Assembly: GCA_030710605.1 (NCBI GenBank)
Contig: CP092868.1
Span: 33,111,363 to 33,175,362 of the forward strand
Direction: 5' to 3'
Length of the DNA stretch: 64,000 nt
Origin: Cordylochernes scorpioides
Lineage: Eukaryota > Arthropoda > Arachnida > Pseudoscorpiones > Chernetidae
Position numbers and translations under genes: made by a program. A model generated the notes under the pieces. The model had not been told where the DNA came from, did not search any database, and saw only the letters and a program-made list of their open reading frames with translations. Shown one piece after another: positions 42,511 to 54,067 of the stretch. Each line of letters begins with the position of its first letter. Position 1 is the first letter of the stretch.

Positions 42511-42836
42511 ATGGGGGTCGGTGGAAGGATGGTCTAATCTGTTGGTTTTCGACCGCTACGACCCGGGTTTGAATCCCGCATTGGGCACTTTTTTATGATA
42601 AAAAAAAAATGCTCCAATGGCCCCCGATTCTTGCAAAAGTCCAACCCCACCAGCGAGTGCAAGTAACCAAACGGGGCTCTGGCACATTTGTAAGTGCAAA
42701 GTCGAACTGCTTTTCACATGTGTAGACATGTGGTGCACTTACAGTAAAAGCAGTCGCCTACTTCTACCTACCATGATTATCATGGCCTGTACCACCTGTA
42801 CTAGGGATAAGCAAAAAAAAAAAAATAATAAAAAAA
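42511..42836 (+). mobile_element. Full-length family-A SINE, right only
   Basis: tRNA-like head (GGGGGTCGGTGGAAGGATGG, B box GGGTTTGAATCCCG), linker, conserved body, then GGGATAAG plus an A-rich tail. Flanked by TAAATCGGCCT (42500-42510) and TAAATCGGTCT (42837-42847). The left arm has the empty site, so the insertion is young. Confidence 0.83.
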
Positions 42837-42837
42837 T

Positions 42838-42985
42838 AAATCGGTCTGCCACTGAGTAGTGATCCCAGTCTTAATGACAAAGGCAGTCGCATTCTACTTC
42901 ACCTAGTCATGATGGTTGTCAAGCTTTACAGGCTTGATACCTTAATATGATTGAGTGTAGATAAGAAAGAAGAAGAAGAGTCTTC
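42838..42985 (-). repeat. Family-B SINE, truncated, right copy
   Basis: Mirror of 13360-13497; tail AAGAAAGAAGAAGAAG. Confidence 0.6.
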
Positions 42986-43165
42986 TATAGAGAACAGCCA
43001 GCTATAGAATAAACTACAATTAAATGGAAATTTCCTAATACAAGAACAGGTTGAAAATGGCATTCCATGTTGATGACCTATTGGAATTGGCTGTACTACA
43101 TGAGAATGGAAATAAAACAAATTTTAGTAGATAACTTCAAAACGTTCAATACCAAAAGAGAAGTA

Positions 43166-43452
43166 CACCCATACCTCGCTTTGCGTCGGGGTTACGTTCC
43201 AAAAAAACACGACGCAAATTGAAACGACTCAAAGTGAAAATATGTGAAGGCGCAATCAAAAACAAAGGTGTTGCCATATTTTAGGAAAAAAAAATTCAAA
43301 AAAAAAAAAAAAAAAAATTAAAGACTCGAATCCAAAAAAAACGCAACTTCGAAAATCTAACGACGCATAGTGGAAATCAGTAAAAATTAAGCAGCGACGC
43401 AACTTCGAAAAAAAAAACGCAAAACGAAACGACGCAAAGCGAGGTATTGGTG
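43166..43452. mobile_element. MITE with CACC ends, right copy
   Basis: TA-flanked mirror of 12897-13167; its interior A run is longer. Confidence 0.8.
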
Positions 43453-43553
43453 TAGTATAGAATATCTATCTACATATACCCATAGTTAAACTCGAGAATC
43501 TTCTCTCGTGCATTCCGAAAATTCCTTAGTAATTAGCTAATTTGAGTAATATA

Positions 43554-43730
43554 CAGTTAAACCTGCCTATAGCGCCCCCTCTAAATAGCTCCTTCCTCTC
43601 TATAACGCCCGATTTTGAATACATAGTACGATGCGATTTACATTAAAAGTGACCTGTCTATAGTATCCCCTCTCTATAGCACCCTATTTTGGTGAGTCCC
43701 AAGAGGGGGCGCTATAGACAGGTTTAAATG
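43554..43730. mobile_element. Pogo-type MITE (GCGCC family), right copy
   Basis: TA-flanked, 177 bp, mirror of 12619-12795. Confidence 0.8.
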
Positions 43731-44063
43731 TATTAGGAAAGAAAAGTTATATTTTTCATGCTAAGAGTAAATTTGAACATAACTAGATTAGCCCTTTGCA
43801 CAGGAAACAAAAAAAAAAAAAAATGAAGGACATCTAAACAAACAAAAAAAAACCTAAAAAATTCTATTTAATTTCCATACAGAAAAAAAAAGGCAGAGAT
43901 TGACAACCACAGATTTCTACGAACGTTATATCATAACTTAATCATAAATATTTTCCAACCCAAAGTAATATTAAGAGTATACACCTTCATTTACATTTAT
44001 AACTCATTATTTTTCTGCAAAGTCAGGAGCTCATCATTACATCAACTAATCTCCCATCAATCA

Positions 44064-44278
44064 TTAATATATATATATATATTGCGTATGATATTGTTTT
44101 TTACAGCACAATACAACAATGTTGGCAAGTTTCTCTAGAGTGGAATGTCGAGGTGACGAATCCACTCCAGGGCCTCCTCTGTGCACCGGTGGATATCCCC
44201 AAGTGTTCCCTGGAAGAATCTTCGAGGACAGTCCCTTAGGATATGGTGCATTGTTTGTATTTGTCCACAGTCGCAGTT
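44064..44278 (-). mobile_element. LINE 3' end, right arm only
   Basis: The minus strand encodes a C-terminal reverse-transcriptase-ORF tail with the zinc-knuckle-like pattern CDCGQIQTMHHILRDCP, then a stop, a short 3' UTR and an AT-repeat tail. The left arm has the uninterrupted site. A 5'-truncated non-LTR retrotransposon insertion. Confidence 0.75.
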
Positions 44279-44339
44279 AATCGTTAATATGCCAGATACA
44301 ACGTGAAGAGTTTCCTCAGAGAATAGAAGAAAGAAGAAG

Positions 44340-44640
44340 AAAGTCTTGGAAGCGATAAATCCTTGTGGGCACCAACCAATATGGCGGAAAAAGAGTTGTT
44401 GCGACAATGGCGACTGAGACTGTCACATGGCTCGGGTAATTTGTCGCGGCGGGGAAGAAAATGGGACAATCCAATCACATCCGATTGGTTTCTTTTAGGT
44501 CGTCGGCCAGCCAGTTATTGCCGGTTCTATCCATGGACCACTGAGTACAGCCCTAAACTGTATAGCTTAGTTTTAAACCATGGTCTCTAGGTGGACGCTT
44601 CTCAGTTTGAAAAAGTTAGTGTCGTGTCATTGTCACCGTA
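44340..44640 (+). promoter_or_regulatory. Possible promoter/5' exon region, right copy
   Basis: CCAACCAATATGGCGGAAAA followed by a 69-codon frame (44384-44590) that begins MAEKELLRQWRLRL. CCAAT motifs in both orientations lie at about 44470-44490. The frame is shared with the left arm but no family is recognised. TTTCTTTTAG at about 44490-44499 could be a splice acceptor. Confidence 0.3.
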
Positions 44641-44769
44641 CTGAGTCCTATAGTCCTTTAGCGTCTATTTTGTCGGGAGAGGCGACCTTTATTTTTTATA
44701 GTTCTATATAATCTTATATGGACAATAAAATAGTGTCAACTTTCTCTCCCCACCTTCCTTCTTTCTTTT

Positions 44770-46660
44770 TAATACCATCAAGATCAAAGAGTGTCTTTAT
44801 ATGTGAAAGAAATTCGAAGTTTTCACTTATACAGTGCTAGAGCTCCCCCCGTTTGGTTACTCACTGGTAAGGTTAACTTATTCCGGACCATATATACAGT
44901 TGCCCGGCCATCCCTGCATATATGGCAGATGGCAGACATCGATCCAGAAGAGGACATCCATACGGACAAGGCACCTCAGTTAGCCGGTATCGTGATCAGG
45001 GGACACACGTGCCGATCTGATCTGTAGCCCTCTATATGGCAAACATCAATCCAGAAGAGGACATCCATACGAACAAGGCACCTCGGTTGGCCGGTATCGT
45101 GATCAGGGTGCACGTGCCGATCTGATCTGTAGCCCTCAATATGGCAGACATCAACCCAGAAGAGGACATCCTTATGGACAAGGCACCTCGGTTGGCCGGT
45201 ATTGTGATCAGGGTGCATGTGTCGATCTGATCTGCAGCCCTCTATATAGCAGACATCAATCCAGAAGAGGACATTCATACGAACAAGGCACCTCAGTTGG
45301 CAGGTATCGTTATCAGGGTGCATGGACCGATCTGATCTGCAGCCCTCTATATGGGAGACATCAATCCAGAATAGGACATCCATATGGACATGGCACCTCA
45401 GTTGGCCGGTATTGTGATCAGGGTGCATGTGCTGATCTGATCTGCAGCCCTCTATATAGCAGACATCAATCCAGAAGAGGACATCCATACGGACAAGACA
45501 CCTCAGTTGGCCGGTATTGTGATCAGGGTGCATGGACCGATCAGATCTGCAGCCCTCTATATGGCAGACATCAATCCAGAATAGGACATCCATATGGACA
45601 TGGCACCTCAGTTGGCCGGTATTGTGATCAGGGTACATGGACCGATCTGATCTGCAGCCCTCTATATGGCAGACATCAATCCAGAAGAGGACATCCTTAT
45701 GGACAAGGCACCTCGGTTGGCCGGTATTGTGATCAGGGGGCACACGTGCCGATCTGATCTGTAGCCCTCTATATGGCAGACATCAATCCAGAAGAGGACA
45801 TCCTTATGGACAAGGCACCTCGGTTGGCCGGTATTGTGATTAGGGTGCATGTGCCGATCTGATCTGTAGCCCTCTATATGGCAGACATCAATCCAGAAGA
45901 GGACATCCTTATGGACAAGGCACCTCGGTTGGCCGGTATTGTGATCAGGGTGCATGTGTCGATCTGATCTGCAGCCCTCTATATAGCAGACATCAATCCA
46001 GAAGAGGACATTCATACAGACAAAGCACCTCGGTTGGCCGGTATTGTGATCAGGGTGCATGGGCCGATCTGATTTGCAGCCCTTTATATGGCAGACACCG
46101 ATCCAGAAGAGGACATTCATACGGACAAAGCACCTCGGTTGGCCGGTATCGTGATCAGGGGGCACACGTGCCGATCTGATCTGCAGCCCTCTATATAGCA
46201 GACATCAATCCAGAAGAGGACATCCATACGGACAAGGCACCTCGGTTGGCCGGTATTGTGATCAGGGTGCATGTGCCGATCTGATCTGCAGCCCTTTATA
46301 TGGCAGACACCGATCCAGAAGAGGACACCCATACGGACAAAGCACCTCGGTTGGCCGGTATTGTGATCAGGGTACATGGACCGATCTGATCTGCAGCCCT
46401 CTATATAGCAGACATCAATCCAGAAGAGGACATCCATACGGACAAGGCACCTCGGTTGGCCGGTATTGTGATCAGGGTGCATGTGCCGATCTGATCTGCA
46501 GCCCTTTATATGGCAGACACCGATCCAGAAGAGGACACCCATACGGACAAAGCACCTCGGTTGGCCGGTATCGTGATCAGGGTGCATGGACCGATCTGAT
46601 CTGTTCCATGAACAATACATCAACACCCACTGGTAAGGTTGGACGTGTACAAGAGCAGAC
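44770..46660 (-). repeat. 105-bp minisatellite nested in SINE, right copy
   Basis: About 15 units between 44990 and 46600, flanked on both sides by SINE pieces as in the left arm. Three long open frames (to 255 codons) run through it because the unit is 35 codons; each ends where a length-variant unit (CACACGTGCC) occurs. Its repeated peptide includes DVLFWIDVCHIEGCRSDR. No start context or signal supports real coding. Confidence 0.85.
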
Positions 46661-46664
46661 GGCT

Positions 46665-47510
46665 ATTGAGAAGCAGAGCTTATTATATATATATATTTAA
46701 AAAAAAATTGCCTCAACGAGCGTTTCAAACGCGAATCCTCGTTGTCATAAACGGTGGTTAAAGCCTCCAGATCCAAAGAACAAGTTCCATAAAATCAATA
46801 TCTACTTAAGAAAGAAAGAAAAGCAATTAGACAATCCGTGGCAATCAATAAAGGCATCATCATCTTTACACGAGCTATATAAAGGGTCTTTAAAAATTTG
46901 CATACAAAAGATGGGAACTTCAATCAAATGAACCGGTTGAGACAATGACCCTTTATGCAATTAGGCAGATAACCTCGGCGAAGGAAGATAAGAAGAAATA
47001 TAGACCTAACCTTCCTTTCCTTCCTTTACAGATAAGATGCTCCTCCTTTTTTCCTCTGCCTTCCACGCCTCCTCCCCCTCAAAGAAAGAGATGTTACCGA
47101 AGATATCTCCACATGTTGATGTAAGAATTCCATTTTATTCCTTTAAATGCCGATTTATTCCGTCGCCTTTAATTCACCCGACGTCGCCAGGTTTTATTAA
47201 AGTGGCGAAATATTAAATCAGTGTATCTAATTAACGAATCTCTAATTAAAATCGTCTCTAATTAGAATCAATGGCCGGCCACCGGACCTGCAGTCCTGGA
47301 TATTTCCAGTTGATCTCGAGGACCACGCCATCACCATCTTTTCAGTAGCGAAGCACACAATCTACGTATTCTTCGTAGATCGCGAAATACGTGGTGTCGC
47401 TGGAGACCCACTGGCGATTCTCCATCAAACTCTGCAGCGGTGGTAGAGGCACCATATTCATTGTACATAGTTGCATATCGTTTTAAAAATAGAGCAATCC
47501 ATAAATAAAT
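46665..47510. other. Conserved unique block, right copy
   Basis: Mirror of 9960-10785, retaining the three CTAATTA motifs near 47230-47270. Confidence 0.35.
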
Positions 47511-47737
47511 CTTTAATTAAAAAGAGATATATTGGATCAAAATATCATTTATTTTACCAATATTTCAGTTAGCTCAACGCCAACCTTTTTCAAGGTATTA
47601 TAACATACTAATTCATATACATATGAATCATATACATAACATATAATTTCAGCCAACTGAAATATTGGTCAAATAAATGATATTTTGATCCATTATATGT
47701 CTTTTTAATTAATTAGTTGTATGAAAAATAAAAATTA

Positions 47738-47890
47738 AAATCAGGTAAAAAGTTTCTTTTAATTTAAATTTGCAAGTTTCCGAGCAAATATACTGCTCTT
47801 CAACGGGCTGATATTCTATGTACAAATTATATTTGCTCGAAAGCTTGCAAATTTAAATTTAAAGAAACTTTTTACCTGATATTTATTTTT
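47738..47890. repeat. Foldback repeat, right copy
   Basis: Mirror of 9588-9725, with longer arms. Confidence 0.6.
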
Positions 47891-47988
47891 ACTTTTTCAA
47901 ATAATTTTTGGGTAACTTTTGCTCACATAATTAGTTATATCTGATTATAATTATAAAACAATGACTGTGAACTTTTGCATGTATTTGT

Positions 47989-48213
47989 TTGTCATATTTG
48001 TTTAGAATTGGCAAAATTGGTTCACCTGCATGCACTTGTGGAAACGAACAACAAACCCCTGAACACCTTCTGATAAACTGTCCATTAACTTCTGATCTAA
48101 GGGAAGAAAACCAACTTTACCTGACTAATACAAAACAAGCTGCTTGCAATAAAGACCAATACATTAAGTTTAATAGATTCTGCAGGATGTATATTTCAAG
48201 GCGAAAGTGTTGA
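47989..48213 (+). pseudogene. LINE reverse-transcriptase ORF, C-terminal end
   Basis: The frame ends with FRIGKIGSPACTCGNEQQT and PEHLLINCP, the Cys/His pattern at the C-terminus of jockey-like non-LTR retrotransposon ORF2 proteins. About 74 codons remain. It belongs to a 0.94-kb block (about 47990-48930) missing from the left arm, so it is a 5'-truncated insertion. Distinct from the LINE tails at 44064 and 54558. Confidence 0.75.
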
Positions 48214-48319
48214 CTGTACATATTTCAAGCTACTATTTCTAATTGCTATATGCAAAATTTGACATCGAACGTTTAATTTTCATGATTCCCAATGTTCAAT
48301 TGTGTTAATTGGTTCACTC

Positions 48320-48835
48320 TCTGGTTCAAATCACATAAATAGGTACCGCTCAGCAAGAGCAACCTATTATATATATATAAATCCTTTGAACTGTTTATAG
48401 TTGATTCTTTATATTTATTCAATTACGTAACTTTCTTTTAAGATATTTTTGTACCATATTACATTTGAAGTTAGGATCAGACATAACGTGGCCACGCGGT
48501 GCTATTGAAACGAGGGCGATAGGGGCGTGGTAAATTTCTTTTCGTTTATTTTGATTTATATTAAAAACGATATATAATCTCTCTTTGTTTGTACAATATA
48601 ATTAGCTGAAGAAGGGCTTGCCCGAAAGCTTCCTTAACCGCTATAATAATAAAAAGAATTGCGGCGATATATGATTCCTTCTTTCTAATTTCTAAAGAGC
48701 AACCTAGTTCATGATAATTGAACAATGAATAATATGTGAAGGTTATTCACATATTAAACAAAATTTAAACGCGGGATTCAATCCCGGTTCATGACTGTCG
48801 GGAATCGAGGGGGTTACCCACTCGTCCACCGACTT
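48320..48835 (-). repeat. Family-F SINE split by nested insertion
   Basis: The tRNA-like head on the minus strand ends near 48835 (B box GGGATTGAATCCC). The unit is interrupted at 48366-48694 by another element. Confidence 0.65.
48366..48694 (+). mobile_element. 329-bp nested insertion with 11-bp TSD
   Basis: Flanked by AAGAGCAACCT (48355-48365 and 48695-48705). It contains GAAGAAGGGCTTGCCCGAAA, the same core as the foldback near 16780 and 37960. The 1.4-kb SINE copy in the left arm is uninterrupted. Confidence 0.8.
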
Positions 48836-49094
48836 TATTTGTGTTAATTGTATATAATTTAAAATATACACGCAATTATACAAATTGTGAATATGGCGTG
48901 TCTCTCCCAACTGTTAAATAAAATAAAATGTATTGACAAGATATCAATACAATTATGTTATTTCTCAATTGTCTTAAAAAAAAAAACTAAAAGATCCCCC
49001 TGAGTGACAACGAGTAACTGAAACATCGGCAACTAAATAAATAGAGAATATGGTTTTACGGGCTACTAATCCATTTTTTCTATTGTTTTTTTCA

Positions 49095-49395
49095 TGCCTT
49101 AAGCGTATTTACGCAAATTTGAGCTTAAATACTCATTTCATGGTTTTTCAAGAAGCCTCTGGGTCCTAAAAGTATTTTTGGTCGCAGTGGTACAACTTGC
49201 TCCATGCTGACGAGTGCCAACAGCGCGAAACGCTTTCGTGGATGGCTTTTTTTTATTTATTTATAAAGTAATTGGATTTGCCAAATATCAGGGAATAGGT
49301 TAAATCAATGTTTAGTTGATTTCTGTTCCACCAGATAGCGCTTTACCATCTAAAAAGCGCATCTGCTTCTGCTCAGGATAGGCTTTCATTATTTT
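49095..49395 (-). repeat. Family-C repeat, right copy
   Basis: Mirror of 8725-8985. Confidence 0.62.
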
Positions 49396-49574
49396 TAACC
49401 AAAGTGTGAACAAAAACTCCCCGGCGAACTAAATAAAAAAAAAAAAATGGGTTGATGTAGATCTATGTTTTTCTAACAAACCTCCAACCAACAGATGATC
49501 TTCAAAAAAAAAAAAAAAGGATAATTTGAAAACAAATGGTGGTTTAAAAAAAAACGATCTTATTAAATTAATAA

Positions 49575-49888
49575 ATATAACTCCGGCTTTGCCGGTCCCA
49601 AGCCCGGATGAAAAAGGAGGAGGGGGGAGCAGTAACAAACTCAATGAAAAACCTGGGCTCAGCTGACCCGGCTGATAGTACCCTGTAAGGGCTCCTAATC
49701 CAGGGATACAGGATGAGCAGCGTTTGTACTCCGTGTTAGGAGTGGCTACACATGGTGTCTGTTCCTCATGTCAGAGCGGTCATTTCTTTTGGAGCTAAGT
49801 CGGTCTGCCACTGAGTAGTGCTCCCAGTCTTATTGACAAAGGCAGACGCATTCTACTTCACCCAGTGTGGAAATAAGAAAGAAGAAGA
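49575..49888 (-). repeat. Family-B SINE, right copy
   Basis: Mirror of 8020-8326. Confidence 0.68.
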
Positions 49889-49889
49889 T

Positions 49890-50210
49890 AAATAATAAAT
49901 TTGTGACTTTTAAAAACCATTGGTCTTATAAATCCGATTTTTTTGATATATTAAATATGGCAAGTTATAATTTCGTTACCAGAATTATATTTGTATCTCA
50001 GGACTTTAAGAAAAAAAAATCCGATTTTGTCAACTTTAGCATGGCGTAAGTACAAGATGAGCAGAGAGATAGAGAGTTTGACAAAAGAGACGGTGCCCAG
50101 GTTATAAATATTTTAATCAAGGAAGATAAAACTATAATCTGTGGGGGGCGAGTTTATCATCTCTTAAAACGGCCTTTGACGCTCAGTGATGCCAACTGGA
50201 TGGTTTAGCA
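49890..50210. other. AT-rich spacer, no gene seen, right
   Basis: Mirror of about 7690-8015. A 60-codon frame at 49867 is not supported. Confidence 0.4.
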
Positions 50211-51057
50211 CAGAGGTCGGCAAATATTGGAGTCGAAAGAGTAAAAAATTACAATTTACAAATTTTTCAAAGTTTTTTAAAGAGAGTCACACTTTTTTTT
50301 TCTTGCCAACAATAAAAAAGTACTCGCATAAATAATATTTACGTATGGAACTATTTTTAATTAAAAAGACATATATTGGATCAAAATATCATTTATTTTA
50401 CCAATATTTCAGTTGGCTGAACGCCAACCTTTATCAAGGTATTATAATATATTGTAACATAGTATTTATTAATTTTATTATTTTTTATTAACAGAGTGGT
50501 CATTTTTATGTTTTATATCTTGCGACTCTGTGTAAGTTTCCCTCGTGGCATATCTTTTGTTTACAATTCATAGTTTGTCCTTCCCTGAAATAAATTGTTG
50601 TCTCCTCCTGAAGATTTTGTCTTCCCTAATTTTCCACGTGGCAATATTAATGTGTGTCAACAACAAACTCAGCGCCACATAACGTCAACAGAATTAAGTT
50701 TTAAAAATATTTTGTTATATTCAATGGGGAGAAAAATTTGATATATATATTTTTATATTGTAGAGCGAAGAAATAATTTATTATTTAATTATTCAATGAA
50801 AATATTCAACAGATTATAAAAATATATATTACTCTGTATTTGTGAAATCATCTTTAAAATATTTCTTTGCTTTTAAAATACAATATAACGCGGCTGATGA
50901 TTGTAAAACGAAAATTAAAATTATACCGCGAATGTTTCTTTTAAAAATCGAAATTTATTTTCAAAGAGAAATAGCGACATTTCTAACTTTGAGGATGAGG
51001 TATGGAAAGGTGAAACATGAAGAGTAATGGAGAATGGAGAACGGAAAAATAAAAAGT

Positions 51058-51130
51058 GTCCAGGGGCGGGAATCGAACCCACACCCTTCTGCTTACCGGG
51101 CAGGTGCCTTGTCCACTCGGCTACCCTGGA
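51058..51130 (-). tRNA. tRNA-like gene, copy 1
   Basis: 73 nt: acceptor TCCAGGG pairs perfectly with CCCTGGA, A-box region TAGCCGAGTGGACAAGG, B box GGTTCGATTCC. The anticodon loop reads CCGGTAA, putting GGT (Thr) at the anticodon, but base 33 is C instead of U and the anticodon stem has four pairs. Could be an unusual tRNA or a SINE head. Confidence 0.6.
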
Positions 51131-51360
51131 CGTATTTTTCCGTTCATAACTTATATTTAAAGTAACATTTAAAATACAATATAACGCGGCTGATGATTGT
51201 AAAACGAAAATTAAAATTATACCGCGAATGTTTCTTTAAAAATCGAAATTTATTTTCAAAGAGAAATAGCGACATTTCTAACTTTGAGGATGAGGTATGG
51301 AAAGGTGAAACATGAAGAGTAATGGAGAACGGAAATATAAGTTATGAACGGAAAAATACG

Positions 51361-51433
51361 TCCAGGGTAGCCGAGTGGACAAGGCACCTGCCCGGTAAGC
51401 AGAAGGGTGTGGGTTCGATTCCCGCCCCTGGAC
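51361..51433 (+). tRNA. tRNA-like gene, copy 2
   Basis: Same 73 bases as copy 1 on the other strand; followed by ACACTTTTTATTTTTCC, so a Pol III T-run terminator is present. Confidence 0.6.
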
Positions 51434-51649
51434 ACTTTTTATTTTTCCGTTCTCCATTACTCTTCATGTTTCACCTTTCCATACCTCATCCTCAAAGTTA
51501 GAAATGTCGCTATTTCTCTTTGAAAATAAATTTCGATTTTTAAAAGAAACATTCGCGGTATAATTTTAATTTTCGTTTTACAATCATCAGCCGCGTTATA
51601 TTGTATTTTAAATGTTACTTTAAATATAAGTTATGAACGGAAAAATACG

Positions 51650-51722
51650 TCCAGGGTAGCCGAGTGGACAAGGCACCTGCCCGGTAAGCAGAAGGGTGTG
51701 GGTTCGATTCCCGCCCCTGGAC
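51650..51722 (+). tRNA. tRNA-like gene, copy 3
   Basis: Identical in the read to copy 2, 289 bases downstream, again with a T run after it. Confidence 0.6.
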
Positions 51723-51938
51723 ACTTTTTATTTTTCCGTTCTCCATTACTCTTCATGTTTCACCTTTCCATACCTCATCCTCAAAGTTAGAAATGTCGCT
51801 ATTTCTCTTTGAAAATAAATTTCGATTTTTAAAAGAAACATTCGCGGTATAATTTTAATTTTCGTTTTACAATCATCAGCCGCGTTATATTGTATTTTAA
51901 ATGTTACTTTAAATATAAGTTATGAACGGAAAAATACG

Positions 51939-52011
51939 TCCAGGGTAGCCGAGTGGACAAGGCACCTGCCCGGTAAGCAGAAGGGTGTGGGTTCGATTCC
52001 CGCCCCTGGAC
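51939..52011 (+). tRNA. tRNA-like gene, copy 4
   Basis: Identical again, another 289 bases downstream; the constant spacing shows tandem duplication. Confidence 0.6.
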
Positions 52012-52639
52012 ACTTTTTATTTTTCCGTTCTCCATTACTCTTCATGTTTCACCTTTCCATACCTCATCCTCAAAGTTAGAAATGTCGCTATTTCTCTTTG
52101 AAAATAAATTTCGATTTTTAAAAGAAACATTCGCGGTATAATTTTAATTTTCGTTTTATTTCTTTGCTTGCTTGCTTAAGATTCCCTAGCTGTATATAGT
52201 TTGGTTGAGTTGTTAATAATTGTAGACTAGTCGCCGTGACGTCATCATGTAGTGTCATCAATATTATGGAAAAAATAAATTTTGTAAAAATTTTGTATGG
52301 AACTATATAAATAGCCGCAGCTTCACATCCAAAGAGCCGCATGTGACTCGCGAACTGCAGTTTACCGATCCCTAGTCTAGCCGGTCTAGACCACCCAAGG
52401 ATCAGGCCAATTTGTCACATCCAAAGGCCACCGTGAAGTCCCTTTAGGAATCGCCATGAACAATAGAGAAGCAGCTAGGAGGACAATTGGCATTGTCTGA
52501 CAATTTAGGAGCAATTTAACAACGCTTCTACTGGATGGTTAGTCTATCTAGTGTTCATATACATCAAAGGGAAAAATAACTATTTAACACAATTTTTTTT
52601 TTCAAATAACTTACTTTTGAGTCAAAAGGTATCGAATTA

Positions 52640-52803
52640 TTTATCTAAAAGGGCGGATTAAAGTTGTTTTCATGTAATCTACAAGAATTTGTAAATTATG
52701 TTTACTGTGCAATAAATTGATAAAGAGGAAGCAATCTCTCGAAATATTTTGAGAACATTTTTTACTTTTTCTTTACAGATCCAGGTACGCCCTTTTATAT
52801 AAA
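52640..52803. mobile_element. MITE, right copy with one decayed end
   Basis: Mirror of 5198-5393. The intact end is CTTTACAGATCCAGGTACGC; the other is reduced to CTAAAAGGGCGG. Confidence 0.55.
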
Positions 52804-53034
52804 ATAACTTACTGCAATGGGGGGAGACGACCGGCAATATCAAAGCCTTCTCACTTCCTTAAGTTTTGTCTACGAGTGTATATATATATTTCTCATTGTA
52901 GTAGGGATAGTAAGAAATTGTCTTGAATCATAAATTTCAAAGTTGCTCTACTTGAAATATATATATCGAAAAATGCTTCCAAATGTCTCATTTTATCCTT
53001 AAAACAAATACGCTTTCGAGCGCCAGGCTCTTCA

Positions 53035-53400
53035 TCAGACCTTACTACAAGATTATGACCGCACACCTCAGCCCAAACATTATACTTTTTAGCCAACTCT
53101 GGTGTCCAATTAGTCACTCATCCACCATATTCACCAGACCTAGCACCTTGTGACTTTTTATTTCCAAAAGTTATTGTTGAAAGGGATAACATTTGACACT
53201 GATAATGAAGCACTACAAGCCTTTATCAATGCCGTAAATTCCATCCCCGAAGATGACTGGTGTAAGTGCTTTGATTATTGGTTTTCACGGATGAAATCTT
53301 GCATAGGTGCTAATACTTTGAGAAACTCTGAAAATTTGAAAGTTGCAGCTTTAATGAAAATAAGTGATTGTACAAAAACTTTTGGAGTGACCCTTGTATA
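53035..53400 (+). pseudogene. Mariner transposase C-terminal remnant
   Basis: Frames encode THPPYSPDLAPCDF (third catalytic Asp) and, after a frameshift, GITFDTDNEALQAFINAV and PEDDWCKCFDYWFSRM, the ordered C-terminus of a DD34D mariner transposase. It is a different family from the Mos1-like copy. The left equivalent (3468-3700) is truncated. Confidence 0.7.
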
Positions 53401-53436
53401 AGTTTCTAAGAAATTATTTTATATATTTATTATTAT

Positions 53437-53820
53437 TTATCTTCTTTCTTATCTCCACTCAATCATATTAGGGTATCAAGCTTGTAAAGCTTGACAACCA
53501 TCATGATTGGGTGAAGTAGAATGTGTCTGCATTTGTCATTAAGACTGGGAGCACTACTCAGTAGCAGGCCGACTTAGCTCCAATATGAAATGGCCGCCTC
53601 TGACATGAGGAACAGACGCCATGTGCAGCTGCTCCTAACATGGAGTACAAACGCTGCTCATCCTGTATCCCTGGATTAGGAGCCCTTACAGGGTGCTATC
53701 AGTATTTAGATAATCCAGGTTCCTGGAGCCACGTACATAAATCACCAACTACCCAGGTTGTCCTTCTGACCTATGTCTTCTTGGTTATATTTACAATGTC
53801 AGGGGAAGTCTAATTCATTA
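53437..53820 (+). repeat. Family-B SINE plus family-E piece, right copy
   Basis: Mirror of 3090-3465. Confidence 0.68.
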
Positions 53821-53833
53821 TTTTATTTATATA

Positions 53834-54067
53834 CAGTGGTACCTCGACATACGAGTTTAATTCGTTCCGCAACCTTGCTCGTATCTTGAATTACTCGTAT
53901 CTCGAAGCAAATTTCCCCATAAAATTCCCCATTAATATCTTCAACACTACCGAACCGAACTCGTATCTCGAATTTCGCTCGTAACTCAAAGCAAAAAATC
54001 ACTTGCTCGTCGGCTCGTATCTCGAAAATCTCGTATGTTGGGGCGCTCGTATGTCGAGGTACCACTG
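53834..54067. mobile_element. Pogo-type MITE (GTACCTCG family), right only
   Basis: 234 bp, ends CAGTGGTACCTCGACATACG and complement, TA at 53832-53833 and 54068-54069. The left arm near 3075 has the empty TA site. The interior repeats CTCGTATCTCGAA motifs. Confidence 0.88.

Larger units (their letters stand above)
50872..52157. mobile_element. Four-copy tRNA-like repeat cluster, right only
   Basis: A 1.29-kb insertion flanked by ATTTCTTTGCT (50861-50871 and 52158-52168). It has four near-identical copies of a roughly 290-bp unit, the first inverted and three direct. Each unit has a tRNA-like core, flanks ending in TTTTTCCGTTC and GAGGATGAGGTATGGAAAGG, and a TATACCGCGAATG block. A decayed relative lies at 59215-59435. 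Confidence 0.85.
50211..52375. mobile_element. Old hAT-like element, right copy, interrupted
   Basis: Ends CAGAGGTCGGCAAA and TTTACCGATCCCTAG are inverted relatives. Partly matching flanks (TTTAGCA and TCTAGCC) may be a decayed 8-bp duplication. It carries the tRNA-like cluster as an insertion. Confidence 0.5.

Noticed and set aside
44976..46626. Open frames up to 255 codons that look like a 35-residue repeat protein
   Set aside because: They are translated minisatellite inside a SINE; variant units break them, and copy number differs twofold between the arms.
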